A stretch of 64,000 nt of DNA from Pseudomonas brassicacearum subsp. brassicacearum (GTDB lineage Bacteria > Pseudomonadota > Gammaproteobacteria > Pseudomonadales > Pseudomonadaceae), in the NCBI RefSeq assembly GCF_008801605.1, contig NZ_VZPJ01000008.1, positions 1 through 64,000 of the forward strand. Direction: 5' to 3'. A program made the translations under genes and the position numbers. Under the pieces are notes generated by a model. That model saw only the letters and a list, made by a program, of their open reading frames with translations. It was not told the origin of the DNA and did not search any database. Shown here piece by piece: positions 43,004-51,458 of the stretch; the stretch's first letter is position 1; every line of letters begins with the position of its first letter.

Positions 43004-43496
43004 CGATCCCCACAGGCATGCTCGGCACATTAAGCCCGACTTTCACACGGTCCAGCGCCACGATTGTCTTGAACCAGGTCACGTTGGAATTTTCGGCAAA
43101 CAATCGCCGCGCCAACGTCTGGTATTCGTTCATGCTGGCAACGGTTAATACCAGGACGAAATCCACTTCGCCGGTGACGTAGTAGCACTGCTGAACTTCG
43201 GGCACCGCGAAGTGTGCCTTCATCGCCTCCAGTGCCTCGATGCTGGTGCGCTCTGCCATCACTTCCACAATGATCGTGATCGGCCGTCCTACGGCGGTGG
43301 GATCCACGATGGCTACGTTGCCCGTGATGACGCCCCCCGCTTCCATCCGCTTGATACGGCGCTGAACGGCGGCCGTGGAAAGATTGACCTGCTCGGCCAT
43401 GAGGCGCAGCGGCATCGTGTTGTCGCGCTGGACGAGGTCCAGGATGGCACGGTCGAATTTGTCCAACGATTCAAGTGCTGCGTCGTTTTTGGCCAT
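42996..43496 (-). CDS. Lrp/AsnC-family regulator
   Basis: A 166-residue regulator with the AsnC-type helix-turn-helix (LDKFDRAILDLVQRDNTMPLRLMAEQVNLSTAAVQRRIKRMEAGGVI, residues 11-58) and a C-terminal RAM ligand domain (ITIIVEVMAERTSIEALEAMKAHF...VQQCYYVTGEVDFVLVLTV). It is divergent from the lactate-permease-type gene, and the 131-base gap carries a Lrp-like palindrome, so it probably controls that transporter in response to an amino acid or 2-oxo acid. It overlaps the convergent hydrolase by eight bases. Confidence 0.88.
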   Translation of the reverse strand: MAKNDAALESLDKFDRAILDLVQRDNTMPLRLMAEQVNLSTAAVQRRIKRMEAGGVITGNVAIVDPTAVGRPITIIVEVMAERTSIEALEAMKAHFAVPEVQQCYYVTGEVDFVLVLTVASMNEYQTLARRLFAENSNVTWFKTIVALDRVKVGLNVPSMPVGIVI

Positions 43497-43506
43497 GGCA
43501 AACCCG

Positions 43507-43521
43507 TGAGAAATTTTCTCG
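43507..43521. promoter_or_regulatory. Lrp-like operator palindrome
   Basis: GAGAAATTTTCTC (43508-43520) is a perfect 13-base palindrome with central T, close to the Lrp consensus (YAGHAWATTWTDCTR). It sits 11 bases upstream of the Lrp-type gene, where it can affect both it and the divergent transporter. Confidence 0.65.
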
Positions 43522-43627
43522 AAAACTAACAGAAAACCGCGCCCCTTTATCTAGCCAAGAGAAATATTATCTTGCCAGCAGTCTGCGTACGCAGCCTTAG
43601 TCGCAACACACACAGGATATTATTGGC

Positions 43628-45088
43628 ATGCTCGCACTGTTCCATCTTTCCCCTGTCCTGTTGGTTACAGCCATGCTTGTCGTGCTGCGCCGGCCCCCCA
43701 TGCACGCCGCCATTGCAGGCACTGCATTGGTCCTGGTGCTCTGGCTCGCCGGCGCTGCAGACGCGTGGCGCCTAGGCAGTATGGTGGCCGCCGCTCAAGA
43801 TACGGCCGTGCTGTTTGCAAGTACGGCTTTCGTGATCGTTCCAGGTCTGGTCTTCGTGATTTTTATCGAGCGCATGGGCGTCAACCTGGCGCTTAGCCGA
43901 TGGGTGCAGTCACTGGGGCTTGGGCGCGGCGATCAAGTAGTGTTTATCGTTCTTGGACTGGCACCGCTGCTCGAAGCGATGACCGGCTTCGGCGTGTCGT
44001 TGATCGCCACGGTGCCCCTGCTGCTCAGTCTCTTCGAGCGTCGGATCGCGCTACGAATAGCACTGACCGGCATGGCAATCATGCCCTGGGGAACACTGGG
44101 CCTGGCATCGGTCATTGGTGCTTCGTTGGTTCACTTGGACGCAACCGCGCTGGCATCGACCTCGGCACTGACCAGCGCACCGGTTTTTTTGGTCCTCAGT
44201 GCAATCGCGCTATCTCTTGCAGGCGTTCGTGACTCGCGGGAATGGAGGGCGTTGGGGGCTTTCTGGCTGCTGTTTGTTGGCGTGCTTTACAGTGCCAGTC
44301 GGTGGCTGGGGCCGGAAGTGGCCGGCGTGGCCGCGGGCCTGGTGACGGCCGCAGCGGTACTCTCTGCTGGGCTGTGGCGCTTGCGCCGCAACGATAGCGA
44401 GCGCGGTGCAGTGCAATGGCCGCGTCAGGCATGGCCGTATCTGGTGCTGATTGTCTGCATTGTCGCATTGAAGATGGTGTGGGCGATCACCTCCTGGCAG
44501 GATCACTGGGTTGTACAGGGCGCTCAGGTCACCTGGAAGCCACTCTCCTCACCAGGCCTGGCACTGGTTCTGGTGCTGATCGGGCTAGGGTTTCACACGC
44601 GCCACACACAACGCCAGACAGCACTCGACGTCAGTATGCCTGCTGCGCTGGTGGCGCGGGCGAAGCGACCACTGTTGACCATTTTCTTCTTCCTCGCGAT
44701 GTCGCAGATGATGGTGAAGGCCGGCTTCCTCGCGGGCTTGATGCAAATGCTGGCGGGCCTGTCGCCCGCCGCCGCGACGTCGCTGGTTGCCCTGTTTGGC
44801 GCGCTGTCAGGCTACATGACGGGGTCGAATGTTGGCGGCAACGCGATCTTCATGCCGGCCATCGCGATGTTGCCCGAATCCTCTCGCCTGTTGTTGGCTG
44901 CCGTCCAGAACAGCTCGGCAGGGCATGCAGCGCTGGGCTCGCTGTCGGTTGTCATGCTGATCCTGGGACTTGCCAAGACCCAGGCCAAGGAGGAAGGCGA
45001 ACTGGTAAGGTTTGGCTTCACGCTGGTCTGTCTCAATACCGCGTTAGTCGCGTTGGGCGCGGTGTTGCTGAGTGGATGGTTTGGATAG
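43628..45088 (+). CDS. Lactate-permease-family (LctP) transporter
   Basis: A 486-residue polytopic membrane protein with about twelve or more helices. The block LAPLLEAMTGFGVSLIATVPLLLSLF and the later GALSGYMTGSNVGGNAIFMPAIAM plus QNSSAGHAALGSLSVVML match the LctP family. LldP itself is ~550 residues and has different residues here, so glycolate, lactate or another 2-hydroxy acid is possible. The divergent Lrp regulator suggests a substrate linked to amino-acid metabolism. Confidence 0.85.
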   Translation: MLALFHLSPVLLVTAMLVVLRRPPMHAAIAGTALVLVLWLAGAADAWRLGSMVAAAQDTAVLFASTAFVIVPGLVFVIFIERMGVNLALSRWVQSLGLGRGDQVVFIVLGLAPLLEAMTGFGVSLIATVPLLLSLFERRIALRIALTGMAIMPWGTLGLASVIGASLVHLDATALASTSALTSAPVFLVLSAIALSLAGVRDSREWRALGAFWLLFVGVLYSASRWLGPEVAGVAAGLVTAAAVLSAGLWRLRRNDSERGAVQWPRQAWPYLVLIVCIVALKMVWAITSWQDHWVVQGAQVTWKPLSSPGLALVLVLIGLGFHTRHTQRQTALDVSMPAALVARAKRPLLTIFFFLAMSQMMVKAGFLAGLMQMLAGLSPAAATSLVALFGALSGYMTGSNVGGNAIFMPAIAMLPESSRLLLAAVQNSSAGHAALGSLSVVMLILGLAKTQAKEEGELVRFGFTLVCLNTALVALGAVLLSGWFG

Positions 45089-45209
45089 CAGGGTATTTGC
45101 AGATGAGCACCTCTTTCTGCACTTTTTCCAGTCCCCTTTTTTCATGTCTCTTTCCCAATAGTTTCTGACTTAACTATCCTACGCCTCCACCCCAAACGGA
45201 TTCGCCACG

Positions 45210-45599
45210 ATGTATCTGCGTTCAAGCTTATTGTGCCTGTGCCTTTTCAGCAGCCTGAGCCAGGCCGCTGTCAACTGTTCGGCCCTGGCGGAAAAGATCT
45301 CCGGAACGGTGCCTGAGTTTCATCCGTCAGTGCAAGGCAAGGTCATTGGCACTGGGCGCCTGCATTTCCACGAAGCGCCAGATGAAGCCTGTGCCAATAA
45401 GAAGATTTTCGTAATCCCCGGCGACTCTCTCACCGTTTACTCCAGCCTTGAAGACGAATCATGGCTGGAAGTGAACTTCATCGCCAAGAGCGGCGACGAC
45501 TATACCGGTTGGGTAAAGGCTGATCGGGTCGAGATTGGCGCACCTTACGGAGCGCCAGCAGACGATGCCGACGACGCGCCGGCGGGTGATGCTCAATAA
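45210..45599 (+). CDS. Small exported SH3-like protein
   Basis: A 129-residue protein with a signal peptide (MYLRSSLLCLCLFSSLSQAA) and a beta-rich domain resembling bacterial SH3 (GRLHFHEAPDEACANKKIFVIPGDSLTVYSS...WLEVNFI...YTGWVKADRVEI). The tail is acidic and Ala-rich. There are two cysteines in the mature region (NCSA and EACAN) that may pair. It lies 35 bases ahead of the HD-domain gene. The role is unknown; SH3-like domains often bind envelope or peptidoglycan components. Confidence 0.72.
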   Translation: MYLRSSLLCLCLFSSLSQAAVNCSALAEKISGTVPEFHPSVQGKVIGTGRLHFHEAPDEACANKKIFVIPGDSLTVYSSLEDESWLEVNFIAKSGDDYTGWVKADRVEIGAPYGAPADDADDAPAGDAQ

Positions 45600-45633
45600 T
45601 TATCTTTTTCATTTTTGAAGTGCAGGAGAAACG

Positions 45634-46320
45634 ATGACGGGTTCGCCAGAAGAGAACGGTCTATTCCCGGCCAGCCCACAGGGCGACCTCGACGCAGTTG
45701 ATGGCACGGATTTCGACGCCTGGGCTCGCGTCTGGGCCGAGCTTGGCGTCGTATGCGCGTCACGAGAGACGTACGAAGAACTCATTCGACATTACTGCGA
45801 GCCGCATCGCGCTTACCACACCCTCCAGCACCTGAAGGAATGTCTTCAAGTGCGCCGATTCGTCAATGCGGCCTGCCAGGCCCCCGCCGAAATCGACCTC
45901 GCGCTGTGGTTCCATGACGCGATCTACGAGCCCCTTCGCAGCGACAACGAGCTGCGTAGCGCGCAATGGTTGGACGACGTGGCACGTGATAGCGGCCTGG
46001 GCGATGAAACGCGACGCAGGCTTTACGACCTGATCATGGTGACGCGACACGATGGCGCCCCGAAGTCGGCAGACGAAGCGGTGTTGGTGGACACGGATCT
46101 GGCGATCCTTGGAGCGTCGTTCGAACGGTTCGAGGAATACGACCAACAGATTCGCCACGAGTACCAATTTGTGCCTCTGCCTGTGTACCGCCAAAAGCGG
46201 CGCCAGGTCCTGGAGGGATTCCAGGCGCGCGGGCGGATCTATACGACCGCAGCGTACTTCGACGCATTCGAGCAGCAGGCACACGCAAATCTTGCACGCG
46301 CCATCGAGCGTCTCGACTGA
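45634..46320 (+). CDS. Predicted metal-dependent HD-superfamily phosphohydrolase
   Basis: A 228-residue protein of the HD superfamily. Conserved metal-binding residues are apparent: RAYHTLQHLKECL (H..H), DLALWFHDAIYEP (HD motif), and later VDTDLAILG with Asp; the family is sometimes annotated as an HD or N-methyl-D-aspartate receptor NMDAR2C-like protein, the second label being historical. Substrate unknown; related proteins act on nucleotides. A ribosome-binding site GCAGGAGAAACG precedes the ATG. Confidence 0.82.
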   Translation: MTGSPEENGLFPASPQGDLDAVDGTDFDAWARVWAELGVVCASRETYEELIRHYCEPHRAYHTLQHLKECLQVRRFVNAACQAPAEIDLALWFHDAIYEPLRSDNELRSAQWLDDVARDSGLGDETRRRLYDLIMVTRHDGAPKSADEAVLVDTDLAILGASFERFEEYDQQIRHEYQFVPLPVYRQKRRQVLEGFQARGRIYTTAAYFDAFEQQAHANLARAIERLD

Positions 46321-46349
46321 GGACTGGATTCAAGCGGCGAAGGGATAAC

Positions 46350-46895
46350 TTACTCCCCGTCCCGCACCTGCATCAGCGCAAATCCCAGCAGATTCAAGCC
46401 TTTCCACAGATTCGGATTGTTCGCATCCGCGTTGTCCTGTGCGAGCCCTATACCCCAGATGTTATCAACCGGGCTGGCTTCGACAATAACGCTCGAACCG
46501 GTTTGTAGAAGATATTCGTTCAACTGCGGATTTTGAGAGAACTTGGCCTGGTTCGCTCGAACGACGATGTCGTATCGGTGTTGCAGCCAAACCTGATCAT
46601 CGAATCCGCGCACGTTGCGGCCAAGTGCCTTGGCGGCATTAGGAGTAGGTGCGTGGAGCACCTGCGCACGAATTTCCTGATCGTCGAACAAGGCCGCTTT
46701 CTCGGCCATCATGAAGTGTTCGGCTGTCGGGTAATGTTGCCCCTCGACAATGAACCCGGCCTCGAACCATTGGCTGAAGCACGAAGCCGTAACGGCAATT
46801 TTGCTGCGCTGGTGCCCCCAGAAAAACGTAAATTTCAGATGTTCTCCGGAGTTGAAACGGGCGCACAGTTCTTTCACATGTTCAGAGTCGTTCAA
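46350..46895 (-). CDS. NADAR-family N-glycosidase (YbiA-like)
   Basis: A 181-residue protein of the NADAR/YbiA family, which removes toxic riboflavin-pathway intermediates or ADP-ribose-type groups. Conserved blocks are FFWGHQ, SCFSQWFEAGFIVEGQHYPTAEHFMMAEKAALFDDQ and DNIWGIGLAQDN...WKGLNLLGFALMQVRD. Length and motif order match the stand-alone form. It is isolated, convergent with the HD gene across 29 bases. Stress or housekeeping repair of flavin precursors is the likely role. Confidence 0.9.
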   Translation of the reverse strand: MNDSEHVKELCARFNSGEHLKFTFFWGHQRSKIAVTASCFSQWFEAGFIVEGQHYPTAEHFMMAEKAALFDDQEIRAQVLHAPTPNAAKALGRNVRGFDDQVWLQHRYDIVVRANQAKFSQNPQLNEYLLQTGSSVIVEASPVDNIWGIGLAQDNADANNPNLWKGLNLLGFALMQVRDGE

Positions 46896-47245
46896 TGAGA
46901 TGTCCTTGCTGACTGAAGATCGAAGTTACAGCTACTGTGCTGACCAAGGCCGCTTCGTGTCTATAGCGCCCACTTGCATCGCTCATAGCTTATCGAAAGT
47001 TAACATTGTTGCCTGAAGCCTTAGGCAAGACAGCCAAGATAATTCTGCTCGAATCAACAGGTCGTTTTTACCTATATCTCTGCTTCCAGATGAAGGCCGG
47101 CTTTATCTGGAAGCATCGCCAAGATCCGCAGTCTTTAAAAAAGCTACGAACGCCCGTAATGCTGCCGATTGGTGGCGACGACTTGGGAAGTAGAGGTAAA
47201 CAGCCTCCAGGGGACAAGACCGGAATTCATCCACCCAATCAGTCT
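46896..47245. other. Gene-free stretch with one unexplained hairpin
   Basis: No credible gene on either strand. A perfect 11-base inverted repeat TGCTTCCAGAT (47081-47091) and ATCTGGAAGCA (47105-47115) encloses 13 bases, without a T-run to make it a terminator. The rest is ordinary intergenic sequence. Confidence 0.6.
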
Positions 47246-47869
47246 TCAAATCAACCGATCCACAACCCTCGCATTCCACAATTCCCGATACCGCTCCCGC
47301 CACCCCGGACTGCCCTTATCCAACCACTCCAACGTCGCCTCAATACTCTCAGGGCTAATGATGAAGTGATTGATATGCTCCTCGATCCGCTCTTGCGATA
47401 AATGCAGCGAATCCAGATAGCCATTGAAAGAATCCGCCAGCACCACGTACTCATCGCCCTGCTGACGGCGACCGGTCCAGGCAGGTAGGCCCGCCACCAT
47501 CGCCGCCACGTCCTGGCGCCCTTCCCGCAGGTCCAGCAGCAAGATACTCGCGCCGCCGTCGCGACCGATCGGCAACAATCCCGTTGCGGGGAAACCGGGC
47601 TGGGCCCGCAGTTGCTCCAGTTCAAAGGGGTTGGATTCATATTCTTTGTCCGGGTCCAGCCCGTACAGTGAAAAACTGAGCAGTTCCTCATCGCCATTGG
47701 CCAGGGTCGCCAGCACATCGTATTCCACATAGGCGCCGTTGCAGGTCTTGAGGAATTGGCGATAGTCGTCCGGCAAGCGAGCCCCCAGGCTGGCTTCCAG
47801 TTGCGTGATGGCACGCTCGGTGGCGCCTTCACGGGTGTCTTCGAGGATGAGTCCGCGGTAGTCAGTCAT
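47246..47869 (-). CDS. SMI1/KNR4-family protein
   Basis: A 207-residue protein with the SMI1/KNR4 (SUKH) fold: ERAITQLEASLGARLPDDYRQFLKTCNGAYV (residues ~20-50), later ATGLLPIGRDGGASILLLDLREGR and a final YEYVV-like block. Proteins of this superfamily act widely as immunity proteins against polymorphic toxins, though some have other roles. The start is the ATG at 47869. No toxin gene is near, so an orphan or horizontally captured immunity gene is a fair reading. It is the most downstream of a leftward set with a hydrolase, a SUFU gene and a desaturase. Confidence 0.78.
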   Translation of the reverse strand: MTDYRGLILEDTREGATERAITQLEASLGARLPDDYRQFLKTCNGAYVEYDVLATLANGDEELLSFSLYGLDPDKEYESNPFELEQLRAQPGFPATGLLPIGRDGGASILLLDLREGRQDVAAMVAGLPAWTGRRQQGDEYVVLADSFNGYLDSLHLSQERIEEHINHFIISPESIEATLEWLDKGSPGWRERYRELWNARVVDRLI

Positions 47870-47959
47870 TGATGTCTCGAAAAAGGTATTGGGTCCTGGA
47901 GGTCTTGAAACACGCCGCGCCGCACAATCAGTCCGACACTTTGATAACAAGTGCTCCGC

Positions 47960-48574
47960 TTACTCGCTCGCCAGATGTCTCTCGATCAGCCTCGCCGCCT
48001 CATCTGCGTGAGTGAAGCCCAGGCTGTGATCGGCGCCAGGAAAAACGTGCAGTTCAGCGCGGGACAACAGCTGGGCAAGGTACTGGCCAACACGAACGGG
48101 GCTGATCGGATCAGCGTCGCCCCAGAGCAGCAGGACCGGCATGCGCAACTCGATCAAGCGAGACGTGAGGTCGGTGCGGTCGTCGAGAAACCAACTCGGC
48201 AGTGTCGAGTTGGCCGCCGCAAAATCCGGGCGCCAGTCGTGTGCGCCCAGCGCCGACATGTCCACCCCGCCCGAGGTGACGGTCAACACGAGGTGGGTGA
48301 TCAGCTCAGGGCGTTCAAGTGCTGCGAGCACAGCGACGATACCGCCCATGGATTGCGCCACCAGCGCTGTGGGTCGGTCGATCTCGGCCAGCACACGCGC
48401 CACCAGGTCACTCATGCCGGTCACGTCAGGCACAGGCGGCGTGTCTCCAAAACCGGGCCAGCCGATGTGTACTTGCTGCGCCGGGTGGGCCAAGCGTTCA
48501 GCGACCGGATGCCAGAACTGGGTGTTGCCCGAGGCGCCGGGCAGGAAGATGAGTTTGGCGGGGGATGCGGTCAC
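47960..48574 (-). CDS. Alpha/beta-fold hydrolase
   Basis: A 204-residue hydrolase. The oxyanion segment is FLPGASGNTQFW, the nucleophile elbow VAQSMGGIVAVLAAL (Ser in SMGG), the acid residue in LLLWGDADPISP, and the catalytic His in GADHSLGFTH. The small size and missing lid resemble esterases of the YbbA/menH-like group; substrate unknown. It lies 90 bases before the SMI1/KNR4 gene in the same direction. Confidence 0.85.
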   Translation of the reverse strand: MTASPAKLIFLPGASGNTQFWHPVAERLAHPAQQVHIGWPGFGDTPPVPDVTGMSDLVARVLAEIDRPTALVAQSMGGIVAVLAALERPELITHLVLTVTSGGVDMSALGAHDWRPDFAAANSTLPSWFLDDRTDLTSRLIELRMPVLLLWGDADPISPVRVGQYLAQLLSRAELHVFPGADHSLGFTHADEAARLIERHLASE

Positions 48575-48655
48575 GGGTTCGTCCTTGAAGATGGGATTGA
48601 AAGAGTCAGCAGGAGGCCAAAGGGATACCGCCAGGTTCGATGACCGGCTCCAGCA

Positions 48656-49471
48656 TCACACCACACTCGCCCGATGCAAGCTGCTCATATGCCCAACACC
48701 CGCCGCCTTCAAACGACTCACCAGATCCTCCCGCGCCGCTCGCCCTCCCGAACGCACGTACTCCAGCTCCGCCGCCGTAATCAATACCACCGGCACCAAT
48801 CTGACCGGGGACAAGGGCATGTCATCCAGTTGGGTAGGAAAATCCGGCGCCGGGGCGCCGAGTAGAACGCCGGTGGAGTCGTCATCGGTCACGAAGAGCT
48901 TGGGCAGTTGATCGCCCATGTGGTGCGATTGGCTGAGCCCTGGCAGTTCAAGGGATAGCGTCCCGTATTGGTCGAGTTGGTGGGTGATGCCGCCAGCGTC
49001 GGCCACCGTTTTGGCGACGTGCTCCAGCAGCTCGAAAGCCCAACTGCGCTTGAAAGGATCGACCTCCCCCACAGGACCATAGGCGTGCTCGGGGATATCC
49101 GCGGTTTCGACGAACAATTCCATCTCGAAGCCGTTGCCCATTCCTTCCGTATCATCGAATGGATCGGACAGGCCTTCAGTGGCGAGAATGATCGTGTCGC
49201 CACGACGAACCACGCGGTAGGCCTGGCGGGTCGAAGGCCAGTAAGGGCCGCCGGAAAAGGTCGGGCTGATCAGGTAGGCAAGGACATCCCGCTCGACCGT
49301 GCCAACAGCGCTCCAATGACGATCCAGGCACGCTGCGCCGGCTTCCCGGACGGCCAGATTGGCGGCTTCAGCCTCGGTCAGGTCGCCAAGCTCGTGGGAT
49401 TGCGGCGCGGGCTGGTCGTCTTGGGTTTCAGGGGCTTTCGATGAACCGAAGAGCTTCTTGAAGAAATTCAT
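48656..49471 (-). CDS. Suppressor-of-fused (SUFU) domain protein
   Basis: A 271-residue protein. A short N-terminal tail (MNFFKKLFGSSKAP, acidic run) leads to a SUFU-like domain: GGPYWPSTRQAYRVVRRGDTI, SDPFDDTEGMGNGFEMELFVET and, near the end, LSPVRLVPVVLITAAELEYVRSGG. Bacterial SUFU proteins are commonly found as immunity proteins of secreted-toxin systems or as orphan copies. Its start overlaps the stop of the sterol-desaturase gene by four bases, so they are translationally coupled. Assignment is from memory of the family pattern. Confidence 0.72.
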   Translation of the reverse strand: MNFFKKLFGSSKAPETQDDQPAPQSHELGDLTEAEAANLAVREAGAACLDRHWSAVGTVERDVLAYLISPTFSGGPYWPSTRQAYRVVRRGDTIILATEGLSDPFDDTEGMGNGFEMELFVETADIPEHAYGPVGEVDPFKRSWAFELLEHVAKTVADAGGITHQLDQYGTLSLELPGLSQSHHMGDQLPKLFVTDDDSTGVLLGAPAPDFPTQLDDMPLSPVRLVPVVLITAAELEYVRSGGRAAREDLVSRLKAAGVGHMSSLHRASVV

Positions 49472-50565
49472 GGGCGTTCCTTGCTGGATTTTCGCTCAAC
49501 CTCGCCCGCGTCAGCACTCGCTGATCCGATGGCAGGCGTTGGGCGCATTGTGGCGTGTTGGCGTTGATATGAAAACGCGGGCAGGCACTTGCGGGCAGTT
49601 TCAACGAAAGGCGTGACAATCAGGCTATACACCGTCAAGTAACGCTGGTGGTCCTGTTCTCCGGTGCCGAAACGCAAGTGCTCAGGCTGCGTGCTGGTGA
49701 CATAGAGCGTGCCGAACATCCAGTCCCACAGCGACAGGTTGACGCCGAAATTGCGGTTGAAATGACGCGGTGCATCGCTGTGGTGGATCTGGTGCTGGGC
49801 CGGACTGTTCAGCACATGTTCCAGCACCGGACCAAAGGACAGCCAGACATGGGTGTGACGCAGGTTGGCCGCCAGGCTATTGAAAATGAACACCAGGTAC
49901 GTCACGCCGAACAACGTGTAGCGGCTGATCTCACCACCACTGGCATACCAGAAGCCACCCGCGAAAAGACCCAGGCAGGCGGTGATGCCGAGCTTCTCGA
50001 CGATTTTCTCCACAAAATGCATCCGACTCGCGGTGGCCGGCACCAGCACGGGCGCCGAGTGATGCACCTTGTGAAACGCCCAGAGCCAGCGCGAATGAAA
50101 CGCCCGGTGTGCCCAGTAGTGGACGAAATCCTTCACCAGGAACACCCCCAGCCCATAAAGCAACGCGAGCGAAAAATTCTCACCGAGGCGCGGACGCGCG
50201 CCCCAGAGGTTGCTGAAAAAAGCCAGGTAATCCCCGGAGCGCAGGATGTACGGATCGACCAGATGAACAATGGGCAACACCAAGGCAATCTTGAGAATCG
50301 CCCGGACGAAGTAGTAGCGATAGTCCAGCAACGCCGAACGATGCAGGTACACCCCACGACCACCGATGAATTGCCAGAACGAACGAGCGTCAGTCAGGCG
50401 GCGGTGTTTTCTGAAACGGAACAGGCCATAGGCGACACCGTAGGAAGCGCAGAGAAACAGGACTCCGAACCGACCGTTCAAGTTGAAGATGTCGAGGAAC
50501 TGCTGGGTGATGGGGGCGATCACCCATGCGCTCAGGTGTTGATAGACAAGGGAAAACGCATCCAC
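49468..50565 (-). CDS. Sterol-desaturase/fatty-acid-hydroxylase-family membrane protein
   Basis: A 365-residue membrane enzyme (from a GTG at 50565, with GAGG nearby; a TTG at 50658 is the only upstream alternative). The di-iron histidine boxes are clear: KDFVHYWAHRAFH, HKVHHSAPVL, and NSPAQHQIHHSD. About five hydrophobic segments flank them. Such enzymes introduce hydroxyls or double bases into lipids or sterol-like compounds. It is coupled to the SUFU gene downstream. An alkyl-ether, carotenoid or fatty-acid substrate cannot be chosen from sequence. Confidence 0.82.
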   Translation of the reverse strand: MDAFSLVYQHLSAWVIAPITQQFLDIFNLNGRFGVLFLCASYGVAYGLFRFRKHRRLTDARSFWQFIGGRGVYLHRSALLDYRYYFVRAILKIALVLPIVHLVDPYILRSGDYLAFFSNLWGARPRLGENFSLALLYGLGVFLVKDFVHYWAHRAFHSRWLWAFHKVHHSAPVLVPATASRMHFVEKIVEKLGITACLGLFAGGFWYASGGEISRYTLFGVTYLVFIFNSLAANLRHTHVWLSFGPVLEHVLNSPAQHQIHHSDAPRHFNRNFGVNLSLWDWMFGTLYVTSTQPEHLRFGTGEQDHQRYLTVYSLIVTPFVETARKCLPAFSYQRQHATMRPTPAIGSASADAGEVERKSSKERP

Positions 50566-50664
50566 GAAATACCGGCCTCTGTCGAAGATGCGGTATTGTA
50601 AATCAGTCGCGTTGGGATGGGCTTGGGTTTTCAGGCATTTCTGGCGGTAGCCGCTCAAAAGGAT

Positions 50665-51153
50665 CTAGGGGCGGCCCGTTCTACCGCGACGCATATGGAT
50701 GAGTGCGGTTCTACGACTGTCTGGAGAAACTCGCTCTTCAACAGCGAAGGGCAAAAAGCCCAGCTTTGGATAAAGCAGCAAGCCTGCCGTGTTTTCATTG
50801 AAACACGATACCTGCACCTCAGTGGCGTCATAACGGTCGAACGCCAGGGCCGTCATCGTTTCCACAAGAAAGGTTGCAACGCCTTTACCTCGTGCCTCTT
50901 GGGCAACGATGACATTGCCGATACAGCAAACTCCACCTGTTTCAGCCCGATAGAAGTTAGCAAAACCAACGACACGGTTCCCAGCCTCGATGACCGTCGA
51001 ATCGAATCGTTGAGCGATGGCGTCAGACAGCTGAGCCTCAGTCAGGGGGTATTGGGCTTTCGGGAACATATAGAACAGTTCCCGAGCGTCCTGCGCAAAG
51101 CTGCAGAGGGTCTTGATGTCATCAGCCTTCACTGGCCGACTTTGCAATATCAT
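50665..51153 (-). CDS. GNAT-family N-acetyltransferase
   Basis: A 162-residue acetyltransferase. The acetyl-CoA-binding motif reads NVIVAQEARGKGVATFLVETM (about residues 77-97), within the usual beta-alpha fold, and LLLYPKLGFLPF is the typical C-terminal block. Such enzymes acetylate amines of metabolites or proteins; no substrate is visible. It is followed on the left by the desaturase gene in the same direction. Confidence 0.88.
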   Translation of the reverse strand: MILQSRPVKADDIKTLCSFAQDARELFYMFPKAQYPLTEAQLSDAIAQRFDSTVIEAGNRVVGFANFYRAETGGVCCIGNVIVAQEARGKGVATFLVETMTALAFDRYDATEVQVSCFNENTAGLLLYPKLGFLPFAVEERVSPDSRRTALIHMRRGRTGRP

Positions 51154-51254
51154 TGGGCGTCCTTGAGATCTATGCGCTTGGTGCCTTGGCTCACCTGATT
51201 TTGCTCAAACATCTGTCGGGGCGCCAGGACCGGACCGATTCCAAAAGGATGAAT

Positions 51255-51425
51255 ATGACATTGACGGTCGAACGCTTGGTCAGGATGGCAATGACCAATC
51301 CAATCAACGCGCAGATCACCTCGCGCTTACCTTCACTCGGGTTGAATCAATGCATGCTCACGGCTGGCTGCCTGTTCCAAGCCGTCTGGAATCATCAGTC
51401 GCAACGGCCACCGGCTTGGGGCGTA
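51255..51425 (+). pseudogene. Truncated nucleotidyltransferase-family gene (N-terminal remnant)
   Basis: An ATG at 51255 with AAAAGGA upstream opens a frame whose residues match the N-terminus of the DUF925-type nucleotidyltransferase family: TNPINAQITSRLPSLGLNQC, then MLTAGCLFQAVWNHQSQRPPAWGV. Members continue with DYDVFYFD, the metal-binding motif, but here the frame turns to unrelated sequence after WGV (about 51425) and runs into the DapF-like gene. The rest of the gene was lost, so it should be inactive. The break marks a deletion or insertion junction. Confidence 0.7.
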
Positions 51426-51458
51426 AATCCCTGCTCCAGGATAGAAACGCCTACCAAC

